From: Chitinophaga alhagiae
Lineage (GTDB): Bacteria; Bacteroidota; Bacteroidia; Chitinophagales; Chitinophagaceae
DNA length: 64,000 nt
Reading direction: 5' to 3'
Assembly (NCBI RefSeq): GCF_003568665.1
Contig: NZ_QXMH01000001.1
Span: 1,364,001 to 1,428,000 of the forward strand
Position 1 is the stretch's first letter; every line of letters starts with the position of its first letter. The translations under genes and the position numbers were made by a program. Shown here one piece after another: positions 8,688-17,052 of this stretch. The notes beneath the pieces are model-generated. The model was not told where the DNA came from and did not search any database. It was given only the letters and a program-made list of their open reading frames with translations.

Positions 8688-9836
8688 ATGAAAATAAAAA
8701 GTTACGAACTGTTCCAGGTGCCGCCGCGGTGGCTGTTCCTCAAAATAGAAACAGACGAAGGCATTACCGGCTGGGGAGAACCCGTAATAGAAGGAAAGGC
8801 CGCCACCGTTAAAACAGCGGTAGACGAGCTGATGGAATACCTGCTGGGCAAAGACCCCATGCATATTGAAGACCACTGGAACGTGATGTACCGCGCCGGC
8901 TTCTACCGCGGCGGCCCCATCCTGATGAGCGCCATTGCCGGTATTGACCAGGCGCTGTGGGACATTAAAGGCAAATACTACAACGCCCCCGTTCACCAGT
9001 TGCTGGGCGGCAAGGCACGGGATAAAATGAAGGTCTACTCCTGGATCGGCGGCGACCGCCCGGCGGAAGTAGGGCTGGCCGCCCGCAAAATGGCGGAGCA
9101 GGGTTTCCTGGCCGTAAAAATGAACGCCACCGAAGAGCTGCAGTACATAGACAGCTATGAAAAAATTGACGCCGCCATTCAGCGCATTGCCGCGGTGCGG
9201 GAAGCCGGCGGGCCGGGCATGGGCATCGGCATCGACTTCCACGGCCGCGTACACAAACCCATGGCCAAAATACTGGCCAAAGAACTGGAGCCCTTCCGCC
9301 CCATGTTCATTGAAGAGCCTGTACTGCCGGAAAACAACGAAGACCTGCGGGACATTGCACAGCATGTGGCCATCCCCATTGCCACCGGCGAGCGCATGTT
9401 CTCCAAATGGCAATTCAAAACATTGCTGAAAGAAGGTTATGCAGACATCATTCAGCCAGATGTTTCCCACGCCGGCGGTATCACCGAATGTAAAAAGATC
9501 ATCTCCATGGCAGAGGCCTTTGACGTGGCCGCGGCCCCCCATTGCCCGCTCGGGCCCATTGCTCTGGCCGCCTGTCTGCAGGTAGACGCTACCTGCCATA
9601 ACGCCTTTATACAAGAGCAAAGCCTGGGCATCCACTATAACCAGGGCAGCGACCTGCTGGACTACCTGGCGGATAAAACCGTGTTCCACTATAAAGACGG
9701 TTATGTGGACATTCCCGCCAAACCGGGCCTTGGCATAGAGATCAACGAAACGCATGTAAGAAAAATGGCCGCCGAAGGGCACAACTGGCGCAACCCCGTA
9801 TGGCGGCATACAGATGGCAGTGTGGCGGAATGGTAA
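8688..9836 (+). CDS. dgoD: D-galactonate dehydratase
   Basis: A 382-residue enolase-superfamily enzyme, the same length as I recall for E. coli DgoD, that converts D-galactonate to 2-keto-3-deoxygalactonate. Motifs include [20 protein letters not shown] at the end of the capping domain, [11 protein letters not shown] in the second barrel strand, [10 protein letters not shown] with metal-ligand Asp and the DgoD-type histidine, [10 protein letters not shown] with metal-ligand Glu, and [15 protein letters not shown] near the C-terminus. It starts 11 bases after the aldolase stop. The motif pattern is distinctive for DgoD rather than mandelate racemase or gluconate dehydratase. Confidence 0.93.
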   Translation: MKIKSYELFQVPPRWLFLKIETDEGITGWGEPVIEGKAATVKTAVDELMEYLLGKDPMHIEDHWNVMYRAGFYRGGPILMSAIAGIDQALWDIKGKYYNAPVHQLLGGKARDKMKVYSWIGGDRPAEVGLAARKMAEQGFLAVKMNATEELQYIDSYEKIDAAIQRIAAVREAGGPGMGIGIDFHGRVHKPMAKILAKELEPFRPMFIEEPVLPENNEDLRDIAQHVAIPIATGERMFSKWQFKTLLKEGYADIIQPDVSHAGGITECKKIISMAEAFDVAAAPHCPLGPIALAACLQVDATCHNAFIQEQSLGIHYNQGSDLLDYLADKTVFHYKDGYVDIPAKPGLGIEINETHVRKMAAEGHNWRNPVWRHTDGSVAEW

Positions 9837-9854
9837 ACACAGATCTGCAACTTG

Positions 9855-11135
9855 ATGAAACCTACTAAAATACGCTACCAGGTACTGTTCCTGATATTTG
9901 TGAACGTGGTGATCAACTACATGGACAGGAGCAACCTGGCCGTGGCCGCTTCTGAAATAGACAAGGAATTTCAATTCACCCCCGTACAACTGGGGCTGAT
10001 CTTCTCCGCCTTCAGCTGGACGTACCTGGCCTTCCAGATACCCGGCGGCATACTGGTGAACCGCTTCAGCCCCCGCATCCTGTACGCGTTCAGCCTCATA
10101 GCCTGGTCGCTCGCCACCGTCATGCAGGGTTTTGCAAAGGGTTTTGCCACGCTCTTCGGCCTGCGCATGGCCACCGGCGTGTTTGAAGCGCCGGCCTTCC
10201 CCATCAACAACCGCGTGGTGAGCAACTGGTTCCCTGACAACGAACGGGCTTCCGCCATTGCCGTGTATACCTCCGGGCAATTCCTGGGCCTGGCCTTCCT
10301 GATGCCGGTGCTGTCAAGCATCCAGCTTGAAGTAGGCTGGAAAGGCTTGTTTGTAGTGACCGGCCTCATTGGCATTATATGGGGCATAGTGTGGTACATC
10401 TTTTACCGGGACCCGCATCAGCACAAGGCCGTGAACAACGCAGAGCTGCAGCATATTGAAAGCGGCGGCGGCCTGCTGGACAAACAGCAGGCGGCAAAGA
10501 GATCCGCCTTTCGCTGGGCAGACCTGAAGGCCGTGCTTTCTTACCGCAAGCTCTGGGGCATCTACCTTGGCCAGTTTGCCGTGAACGCCACCACCTGGTT
10601 TTTCCTCACCTGGTTCCCGAAATACCTGGTAGACTACCGCGGGCTTGACTTCATCAAATCCGGTTACTGGGCCTCTGTGCCTTACCTGGCGGCGTTTATC
10701 GGTATTTTATGTTCCGGCTTCCTGTCTGATTACCTCGTCAAGAAAGGCACATCTCCCGCCAAGGCGCGCAAATGGCCCATCATCATAGGCCTGTTGATAT
10801 CCGCCTTCATAGTGGGCGCCAACTACGTAAATACACCCGGCCTCATCATCTTTTTTATGTCCCTCTCCTTCTTCGGGATAGGCTTTGCCTCCATCACCTG
10901 GATATTTGTATCCACACTGGCGCCCAAGCACCTCATCAATCTTACAGGCGGGGTGTTTAACTTTATTGGCCAGCTGGCGGGCATCATTGTGCCCATTGTG
11001 ATCGGCGTGCTGGCCAGCGGCGGCAGCTTTGCGCCGGCGCTGGTGTTTGTGGCGGTGCTGGGCGTAGTGGGCGCCTGTTCATATATCTTCCTGGTGGGGA
11101 ACGTGGAAAGGATAAAAATTGCGGGCGATGAATAG
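9855..11135 (+). CDS. MFS transporter, anion:cation symporter family, probable D-galactonate importer (DgoT-like)
   Basis: A 426-residue MFS protein with 12 predicted membrane segments. INYMDRSNLAVA after TM1 is the classic signature of the ACS family, which includes hexuronate (ExuT) and galactonate (DgoT) permeases. FSAFSWTYLAFQIPGGILVN and GVFEAPAFPINNRVVSNWFP are also family-typical. Starting at ATG 9855 rather than the preceding TTG. It lies 18 bases downstream of dgoD, and its substrate is inferred from that operon position. Confidence 0.88.
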   Translation: MKPTKIRYQVLFLIFVNVVINYMDRSNLAVAASEIDKEFQFTPVQLGLIFSAFSWTYLAFQIPGGILVNRFSPRILYAFSLIAWSLATVMQGFAKGFATLFGLRMATGVFEAPAFPINNRVVSNWFPDNERASAIAVYTSGQFLGLAFLMPVLSSIQLEVGWKGLFVVTGLIGIIWGIVWYIFYRDPHQHKAVNNAELQHIESGGGLLDKQQAAKRSAFRWADLKAVLSYRKLWGIYLGQFAVNATTWFFLTWFPKYLVDYRGLDFIKSGYWASVPYLAAFIGILCSGFLSDYLVKKGTSPAKARKWPIIIGLLISAFIVGANYVNTPGLIIFFMSLSFFGIGFASITWIFVSTLAPKHLINLTGGVFNFIGQLAGIIVPIVIGVLASGGSFAPALVFVAVLGVVGACSYIFLVGNVERIKIAGDE

Positions 11136-11189
11136 TGTTCATGGTTGGGAAAGTGATGATATTAGCAGCCACCGGGATAGTGTTCATGG
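11132..11189 (+). repeat. Two copies of a 13-bp direct repeat between the transporter and dgoK
   Basis: ATAGTGTTCATGG occurs at 11132-11144 and again at 11177-11189. The first copy overlaps the transporter's stop codon. They may reflect a small local duplication or be binding sites; nothing further supports either view. Confidence 0.5.
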
Positions 11190-11247
11190 AAGGAGAACAG
11201 CAGGCATGGGCTGTATTGAACAGAACGATCTATAAACATAGCAGCAA

Positions 11248-12177
11248 ATGGACCATTTTTTAAGCTGCGACTGGGGCACCAGCTCATTCCGGTTAAGACT
11301 GGTAGAAGCCGGGAGCCTGAAGGTAACGGCAGAAGAAAGATCAGGTACCGGCATTGCCGGCACCTACCAGCAGTGGCAGCAAACATCCTTGCCCCGCGAA
11401 GACTTTTTTGCCGCTATTATCAACCGGCAGATCGCTACGCTGGCGGAAAAAACAGGCCTGCCGCTGCAGGAGGTGCCCGTAGTACTGTCCGGCATGGCGT
11501 CTTCCAGCATTGGCATGACGGAGCTGCCTTACAAAGAGCTGCCCTTCAGCCTGAGCGGGGCAGACCTGGCGGTACGGACCTTTAACCGTTTTATCATTAT
11601 TTCCGGCGCCAGCAGCGGGCATGACGTCATGCGCGGCGAGGAAACCAAAATAACAGGCTGCGCCGCGTGGTTGCCGGATACGGAGCAGGAACAACTGCTG
11701 CTCATGCCCGGTACCCATCCAAAGCACGTAACGGTACACCGCAGGCAGGCACTGCGTTTTCAATCTTTCATGACGGGCGAATTTTTTGACCTGCTGTCCA
11801 CCCACAGTATCCTGGCCGCATCGGTGAGTGCTGGCGGCCAGCTAGATGACCCCGCCTGCCAGGATATCTTTACGGAAGGAGTACACGCCGGGCGTACCGG
11901 CAACCTGCTGCATGCGGCCTTTATGGTACGCACTAACCAGTTGCTCAAAAAGGTACCGCCGGCACATAACCACTTTTATTTAAGCGGCCTGCTCATTGGT
12001 TCGGAGCTGAAAGATGTTCCGCCCCGCCTGCCTGTATACCTGGTGGCGGGCCCCCTGCATACCCCGCTTTATACACTGGCCTGCCGAGTACTTCAAATTG
12101 ATGTAGCGGCGGTGATAGATGCGGATGAAGCACTGATACACGGGCAACAGGCCGTTATTTCAAATTTGCGGCACTAA
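11248..12177 (+). CDS. dgoK: 2-dehydro-3-deoxygalactonokinase
   Basis: A 309-residue sugar-acid kinase phosphorylating 2-keto-3-deoxygalactonate at C6. The N-terminus SCDWGTSSFRLRLV is the phosphate-1 motif of the DgoK family (DWGTT.lR.r). LSGMASSSIGMTELPY, VMRGEETKITG and LMPGTHPKHVTV match other recognised DgoK blocks. The ATP-binding region is near the C-terminus (FYLSGLLIGSEL). It completes the galactonate operon; the 112-base spacer from the transporter is longer than the other spacers. Confidence 0.92.
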   Translation: MDHFLSCDWGTSSFRLRLVEAGSLKVTAEERSGTGIAGTYQQWQQTSLPREDFFAAIINRQIATLAEKTGLPLQEVPVVLSGMASSSIGMTELPYKELPFSLSGADLAVRTFNRFIIISGASSGHDVMRGEETKITGCAAWLPDTEQEQLLLMPGTHPKHVTVHRRQALRFQSFMTGEFFDLLSTHSILAASVSAGGQLDDPACQDIFTEGVHAGRTGNLLHAAFMVRTNQLLKKVPPAHNHFYLSGLLIGSELKDVPPRLPVYLVAGPLHTPLYTLACRVLQIDVAAVIDADEALIHGQQAVISNLRH

Positions 12178-12215
12178 CGGCCGTTTTGTATTTTAGTGCC
12201 CAGATAATTATACCT

Positions 12216-12929
12216 ATGAAGCATTTCTTCGCTCTCTTGACGGCCTGCCTGCTGATGCCGGCCATCGCTTTCTGCCAGGCGCTTTCCGCCGGTACACCCA
12301 TACTCATATTGCAGGAAAACGAGGCTGCTCCCACTTCCGCCAAACACATTGGCAACATACGGATCAAAGACGGCGGTTTCAAAATGCGCTGCGGGTACGA
12401 ACAAACCATGGAAGAAGCCCGCAACAAAGCCAGAAGCCAGGGCGCCAACATTGTGAAAATAACACAGCTCAAAAGACCTGACGCCCTCAGCACCTGCTAC
12501 CGCCTGCGGGCAGACATCTATTACCAGGAAGACCTGCCGGCCATGCTGGAGGAAAGGCGCGCCAGGCAAGAAACAGCGCTGAAGGCCATGCTGCCTGACA
12601 CCGCTTCCTATTCCCTGCTCTGCGTGTACCGCCCCAAAGGCGGCTACGGCTGGGCGGTGGGGTACAACCTGCACGTGAATGACTCCCTGGTGGGCCGGGT
12701 AGAAAATGGCTGCAAGTTCACGATCAAATTGCCCCACAACGGCGAAATCAAAATATGGGCACGCACGGAGGCACGGGAAGAAGTGATAGTGGACGTACGG
12801 CCAGGGCAGATCTACTTTTTACGGTGCGGCGTGGGGATGGGAGCACTGGTGGGACGCCCGCAGCTGGGTTTTATACGCCCGGAGGAGGGGATGGAGGAGT
12901 TTGCGGCAATGCCTGATCCGAAGGAATGA
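12216..12929 (+). CDS. Secreted DUF2846-like protein
   Basis: A 237-residue exported protein with an N-terminal signal peptide (MKHFFALLTACLLMPAIAF). The C-terminal half (about 125-225) reads LCVYRPKGGYGWAVGYNLHV..., then LVGRVENGCKFTIKLPHNG and IYFLRCGVGMGALVGRPQL, the pattern of DUF2846 beta-sandwich domains. The N-terminal half has two cysteines (in KMRCGYEQTM and STCYRLRADI) about 40 residues apart that might form a disulphide. Start at 12216 chosen for the signal peptide. Function unknown; it stands alone between dgoK and an ArsR gene. Confidence 0.7.
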   Translation: MKHFFALLTACLLMPAIAFCQALSAGTPILILQENEAAPTSAKHIGNIRIKDGGFKMRCGYEQTMEEARNKARSQGANIVKITQLKRPDALSTCYRLRADIYYQEDLPAMLEERRARQETALKAMLPDTASYSLLCVYRPKGGYGWAVGYNLHVNDSLVGRVENGCKFTIKLPHNGEIKIWARTEAREEVIVDVRPGQIYFLRCGVGMGALVGRPQLGFIRPEEGMEEFAAMPDPKE

Positions 12930-13097
12930 GCTAATTATAAGAGGGCAACCGAGCCAGCCCTTTCCCCTGTGCTCAATATAGCGCGTCTAGCATAGCTTTC
13001 CAGCAATGACAAAGCCTTGTGGAAGTACGGGTAAACAGATGATCATATCTTATTGCTATAGCCCTGTTTCTGTTACCTTGCAATGCTGTGGAGCATT

Positions 13098-13427
13098 TCA
13101 TTTTTTCTGTTTTGCCGGTTTATGTTCCTTTGTCAGGAACGCATCCAGCGCGTCCAGCTTTTTTGTCCAGAAAACGCGGTACTGCTCCGCCCAGTCGGCC
13201 ACGTCTTTCAACCGGCCCAGGTCAGCCATGCAATGCCTTTCCCGGCCCTGCTGCCTGATCACCACCAGGCCGCATTCTGTTAATATCCGGATGTGCTTGG
13301 ATACGGCAGGGCGGCTGATGTCAAAATGCTCCGCCACCGTGTTGAGGTTCAATGGCCGGCGCGCCAGCAGGTGAATGATTTCCCTGCGCGTTGGGTCTGC
13401 TATGGCCTGAAAAACATCTCTTCTCAT
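13098..13427 (-). CDS. ArsR/SmtB-type winged-helix regulator
   Basis: A 109-residue regulator beginning MRRDVFQAIADPTRREIIHL, typical of the ArsR subgroup often paired with SRPBCC (AHSA1) genes. LNLNTVAEHFDISRPAVSKH is the helix-turn-helix. No metal-binding CxC motif is present, so it is probably not a metal sensor. An open frame extends to 13448 from a TTG, but that codon lies inside a good -7 promoter element, so the ATG at 13427 is preferred. No partner SRPBCC gene follows it in this window. Confidence 0.87.
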   Translation of the reverse strand: MRRDVFQAIADPTRREIIHLLARRPLNLNTVAEHFDISRPAVSKHIRILTECGLVVIRQQGRERHCMADLGRLKDVADWAEQYRVFWTKKLDALDAFLTKEHKPAKQKK

Positions 13428-13445
13428 GTTGGGTGCTTTCTGCTC

Positions 13446-13453
13446 CAAATATA
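13446..13453 (-). promoter_or_regulatory. Candidate -7 element (TATATTTG) for the ArsR gene
   Basis: On the minus strand TATATTTG fits TAnnTTTG exactly and ends 18 bases before the ATG at 13427, ideal spacing. It also decides the start codon, as the alternative TTG start lies within it. Confidence 0.5.
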
Positions 13454-13615
13454 CGGAACCTAATGGTTACGTATCAATTTAACCGTTTGGGCGGAGCGGG
13501 TCTTCTCCGGAATGGCCAGGCATTCAGGAGCTTATCTTTGTTGCACAGGGGTGCCGGCAATCAGGTGTTTCCCATCACCCGTACGCCTAGCGGCAATTTT
13601 AATTAATTTGCGATT

Positions 13616-14131
13616 ATGATCAAGTTCACGGCCATCCTTAAAAAATTTGACTCACAAGGAGAGAAAACCGGTTGGACGTACCTCGAAGTGCCGGCCAACC
13701 TTGCTGCCAAGCTCAAACCCGGCACCAAAAAGTCGTTTCGCGTAAAAGGCTTACTGGATGCCTACCCTATTCACCAGACATCCCTGGTGCCCATGGGTGA
13801 AGGTGACTACATACTGGCCGTCAACGCGGCCATGCGCAAGGGCATTGGCAAACGCCAGGGCGCCTCCGTGAAGGTGCAGCTGGAAGAAGACAAGGTGGCA
13901 TACCAGATGGATACAGATTTTATGGCCTGCCTGCTGGAGGAGCCTCAGGCGCAGGCTTTTTTCAATACCCTGCCGCCCAGCCACCAGCGGTATTTTTCAA
14001 AGTGGATAGACAGCGCCAAAACCGAAGAAACCCGTGCCAAACGTATTGCGCTCTCCATTAACGGGCTGGCAAAGAAAATGGGGTACGGCGAAATGATCCG
14101 CGCCCAGAAAGCCGCGAAAGACAAATTCTGA
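13616..14131 (+). CDS. YdeI/OmdA-family protein with DUF1905 domain
   Basis: A 171-residue protein. Residues 1-95 look like DUF1905 (KTGWTYLEVPANLAAKL, RVKGLLDAYPIHQTSLVPMG). Residues about 110-165 are the bacteriocin-protection YdeI/OmpD-associated helical domain (LPPSHQRYFSKWIDSAKTEE, RAKRIALSINGLAKK). The fusion is common in Bacteroidota. The cellular role is not established. It is a single gene between the ArsR gene and a secreted protein. Confidence 0.85.
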   Translation: MIKFTAILKKFDSQGEKTGWTYLEVPANLAAKLKPGTKKSFRVKGLLDAYPIHQTSLVPMGEGDYILAVNAAMRKGIGKRQGASVKVQLEEDKVAYQMDTDFMACLLEEPQAQAFFNTLPPSHQRYFSKWIDSAKTEETRAKRIALSINGLAKKMGYGEMIRAQKAAKDKF

Positions 14132-14197
14132 CCGCTTGCATCTTAACTTTTCTTTAGTAAAAAAGGGAATATCTTGTTTCAGCTTTTTTGTGAAACC

Positions 14198-14896
14198 ATG
14201 CGCAGGATATTTTCTGTCATACTGCCGTTATTATGCAGCCATGCGCTGTTTTCCCAATCTATGGTGGAAGGGCTGGTAGCCGGGCGGGACTCCTTACCGC
14301 TGCCCGGTGTATCCATCAAGAACATCCGCTCCGGTACGCTCGCAGTATCCGCCGGCAGCGGCCACTTCCGTATTACGGCGCAATCTGGCGATACGCTGCT
14401 CTTTACCACCATCGGGTACGTGCCGCTGGCCATACAGGCCGGCCGGTTGCCCAAGGTACTGTTCCTCCATACACAGATCACCCGGCTACCTGGCGTTGAA
14501 GTCCGCAAACGCACACATACCGCAGATTCCCTGGCGCTACGGGAAGAATACAACAAGGCGTTCAACTTCCGCCGGCCCCGCTGGCACGAAGTAGGCATGA
14601 TCACCCCAACGGGCATTGGCATCAATATCTACAAACTATACAAAGCGCTTTCTTTCAAAAGCAACAAACGGGCTGATGTGTTCAAAGAGCGGCTGCTCAG
14701 TTATGAGCAGCAAAAATTCATTGACCAGCGGTTCACGCCTGCGCTGGTAACGCAGTTTACCGGCCTGCGGGGTGATAGCCTGGCCCGGTTTATGAATACC
14801 TGCCGGCCGGATTATCAGTTCACGGCAGAGGCGGCGGATTATGATTTTATCCGGTTTATTGTGGAGGCTTGTGCCAGGTTCAGGAAAGGCGGATAA
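14198..14896 (+). CDS. Secreted protein with carboxypeptidase-like regulatory domain
   Basis: A 232-residue exported protein with a signal peptide (MRRIFSVILPLLCSHALFSQ). Residues about 22-90 form a carboxypeptidase D regulatory-like beta-sandwich (LPLPGVSIKNIRSGTLAVSA, LLFTTIGYVPL), the module Bacteroidota attach to many envelope proteins. The C-terminal part is helical and charged with no recognised motif. Start 14198 chosen for the signal peptide. Function unknown. Confidence 0.75.
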   Translation: MRRIFSVILPLLCSHALFSQSMVEGLVAGRDSLPLPGVSIKNIRSGTLAVSAGSGHFRITAQSGDTLLFTTIGYVPLAIQAGRLPKVLFLHTQITRLPGVEVRKRTHTADSLALREEYNKAFNFRRPRWHEVGMITPTGIGINIYKLYKALSFKSNKRADVFKERLLSYEQQKFIDQRFTPALVTQFTGLRGDSLARFMNTCRPDYQFTAEAADYDFIRFIVEACARFRKGG

Positions 14897-15162
14897 GAAG
14901 TTATGTTTTTTCACCTGTCTCGAAAGCGTTGATAGATCCATCTGGCCGCAGAGAGGAAGTTACCGGGCAATAGAACGAAAAATTTTGAGTGGTTTCTATA
15001 GGATCTCCAATTTATAATAACGCATGGCTAGCGCGGTAGGGAAGACTAAACCGCAGGTAAATCCCGAAAGTTCCCGGTTGCCGCGATGGTATATTAGCAC
15101 CTTCTGCATGTAAACAGGTTGTTGTCTCTGGCCGGTAGTCAGGCTTTTCTACATGCTAAGTA

Positions 15163-15699
15163 TCATTCCCCTCCTTTTTCCTTGTTTTCCAGGTACGCCT
15201 CCATTTTCGGGAATGCCAGTTGAAACCAGTGGGTAAAGGTATCCGGTTCTTCGGCCAGCAAACGGCGAATGGTACCGAGCGGTAAAAAGCGGTGTGACAG
15301 TACCTCTTCGGCGTCTGGCGTTATGACGCCATCGTACACGCCTAAAAATACATGGTCAAATTCGTGCTCCGTGAGCCCGTTGTCAAGCGCTGCCCGGTAA
15401 GTGAAGCTGAAAATTGCCTCCAGCCCGCAATCAAACCCCATTTCTTCCTGCAGGCGGCGGTGGGCGGCAGCCAGTACATCTTCTCCCGGTAAGGGGTGGC
15501 TACAGCAGGTATTGGTCCATAACCCGCCTGAATGGTACTTGTGGAGCGCCCGCTGCTGAAGCAGCATCTCCCCTTTGGAATTGATTACAAATACGGAAAA
15601 TGCGCGGTGTAGCAATCCCTTCTGGTGGGCCTCCATTTTTTCCATGGTGCCAACAGGTTCGTCCTTTTCATTCACTAGTATAACAGGCGGTTGTAGCAT
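15163..15699 (-). CDS. idi: Isopentenyl-diphosphate delta-isomerase, type 1
   Basis: A 178-residue Nudix-fold enzyme interconverting isopentenyl and dimethylallyl diphosphate. WTNTCCSHPLPGE contains the catalytic cysteine and metal histidine, RRLQEEMGF is the Nudix-like helix, and LTEHEFDHVFLG carries the second catalytic glutamate region. Length matches the E. coli enzyme closely. It is a stand-alone gene; quinones or carotenoids would be typical end products in this group. Confidence 0.95.
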   Translation of the reverse strand: MLQPPVILVNEKDEPVGTMEKMEAHQKGLLHRAFSVFVINSKGEMLLQQRALHKYHSGGLWTNTCCSHPLPGEDVLAAAHRRLQEEMGFDCGLEAIFSFTYRAALDNGLTEHEFDHVFLGVYDGVITPDAEEVLSHRFLPLGTIRRLLAEEPDTFTHWFQLAFPKMEAYLENKEKGGE

Positions 15700-16095
15700 T
15701 ACTCAGCGGAAATGGTTTAGCCTATAAATATATATTAAGTTGTTGTGATTTTACAGCAGTGTGTAAAAATGGGGCTGTCTGCGGTGGTGTTGCAGCATTG
15801 TTGGCTGAAGTGGCCCTGGGGATCGGAAATCTGCGGCATTCCCGTTTGCGGTGTATCTGCAGCATACCTTCAGCGTGGAAACATTCCGGATGCACGGCGG
15901 CCCTTTCGCTGCATGCAATTATATTCTCCTGCGTTTGGCCGGAGGGGATCAGCGTTTCTTTGAGTGCTTTGTTACGCCGGGTTACAATACGGCATTACCT
16001 GTCCGGCGGGTTAAGTTCCGGGTTCAGTACAAAGGCTCAAAGGGATATTGTGATTGGAGTAATCCGGGGAAAGCGGATGTTAAATAAAAGGAAAG
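15700..16095. other. 396-bp stretch with no supported gene
   Basis: It lies between the divergent starts/ends of idi and the ECF sigma gene. Open frames of up to 131 codons exist on the plus strand, overlapping one another in different frames, but none has a recognisable family or promoter. One GTG-started frame (15851-16087, 78 aa, ending VRRVKFRVQYKGSKGYCDWS) is basic and could be a gene remnant. I see no RNA signature. Confidence 0.5.
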
Positions 16096-16596
16096 TTAGA
16101 AACGGGTTACCTGGGCTTTCAACATTTTACGGGCAAAGTGGATACGGCTCTTAATGGTTCCTAATGGTTCTTCAAGGATTTCAGCGATCTCGAAATATTT
16201 AAATCCGTCGAGATACAAAATGAACGGTTTCTTGAAAATGCCGGGGAGGTTGTGAACGCTCAATTGTATGTCTTTGATTCTCAGCCCGCTTTCTGCCTGG
16301 TTACCAATGATCACCTGTTGGGTATTGAGCAGGAAGTCGTTGGTGGAATTGTCGAAGCAGAGGTGTTGTTTTGACTTTCGCCGGTAATTGTTAATGAAGA
16401 TATTTCTCATGATGGTGTACAGCCAGGCCCTGATATTGGTGCCTGCGAGGTACTTTTCCTGGTTTGAAAGAGCTCTGAACATGGTTTCCTGGTAAAGATC
16501 CTTGGCGGATTCGCTGTCCTTGGTCAAGGTGATGGCGAAGGGTTTTAGGAAGTCAGCATTGCTGAGCAGTAGGGTGTTAAATTCAGCGGATGACAT
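16096..16596 (-). CDS. ECF-type RNA polymerase sigma factor
   Basis: A 166-residue sigma factor. Region 2 is seen as DSESAKDLYQETMFRAL and NIRAWLYTIMRNIFINNYRR (-10 binding and melting). Region 4 is about residues 112-160 (LYLDGFKYFEIAEILEEP, LGTIKSRIHFARKML). No anti-sigma gene is adjacent. It is divergent from the polysaccharide operon across about 450 bases of AT-rich DNA, so it might regulate that operon; this is inference only. Confidence 0.92.
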   Translation of the reverse strand: MSSAEFNTLLLSNADFLKPFAITLTKDSESAKDLYQETMFRALSNQEKYLAGTNIRAWLYTIMRNIFINNYRRKSKQHLCFDNSTNDFLLNTQQVIIGNQAESGLRIKDIQLSVHNLPGIFKKPFILYLDGFKYFEIAEILEEPLGTIKSRIHFARKMLKAQVTRF

Positions 16597-17052
16597 ATTG
16601 TTTAATTTTTGTTATTCTAATTTAAACAAAATAATGCGTTACTCCAAACAATTTCCTTGATTTTTTTCCGTTACCAGACAGAGTTAATTAACAAGTAATT
16701 ATTTCATAATCAACAGTTAATAACATAACAAGAAATATTATTCACATGCGTAAATAGTGGTTAACGGGTCATGGCATGTTTAATCACACATATAAAACAT
16801 AAAACAAATATATAATTATAGACATACGAGTAGATAATCAATACACCACAATACATACGCCCACACTAGTCTTGTGGTTTTATATCTTGAGAAAAATTGC
16901 CTGTATTGTCCCATTGATTTTCAGCCTGCTAACATTTATATGTTATTTTCAATAAATTTGCCGATCCCTTTTTGTAAACCCTTTATTTGGTAAGAAGTTT
17001 GCAGAAAACGGCCGAAATATCTTGAGAAGTGTATTTATTATCTGGATACTGC
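16597..17052. other. AT-rich regulatory gap upstream of the polysaccharide operon
   Basis: 456 bases with no gene, between the divergent sigma factor and the export gene. A 12-bp direct repeat ATATCTTGAGAA occurs at 16882-16893 and 17017-17028, the second copy 24 bases before the chosen start. A -7-like TAAATTTG is at 16953-16960. The region probably holds the main promoter of the 24-gene operon. No JUMPstart or riboswitch signature was recognised. Confidence 0.5.
16953..16960 (+). promoter_or_regulatory. Candidate -7 element (TAAATTTG) for the polysaccharide operon
   Basis: TAAATTTG fits TAnnTTTG and would give a leader of about 85 bases before the ATG at 17053. No clear -33 TTTG was seen, so this is tentative. 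Confidence 0.35.

Noticed and set aside
8667-10280. 537-codon minus-strand open frame
   Set aside because: It is fully antisense to dgoD and part of the transporter, both of which have clear motifs. The translated sequence is rich in His/Gly/Val and shows no domain.
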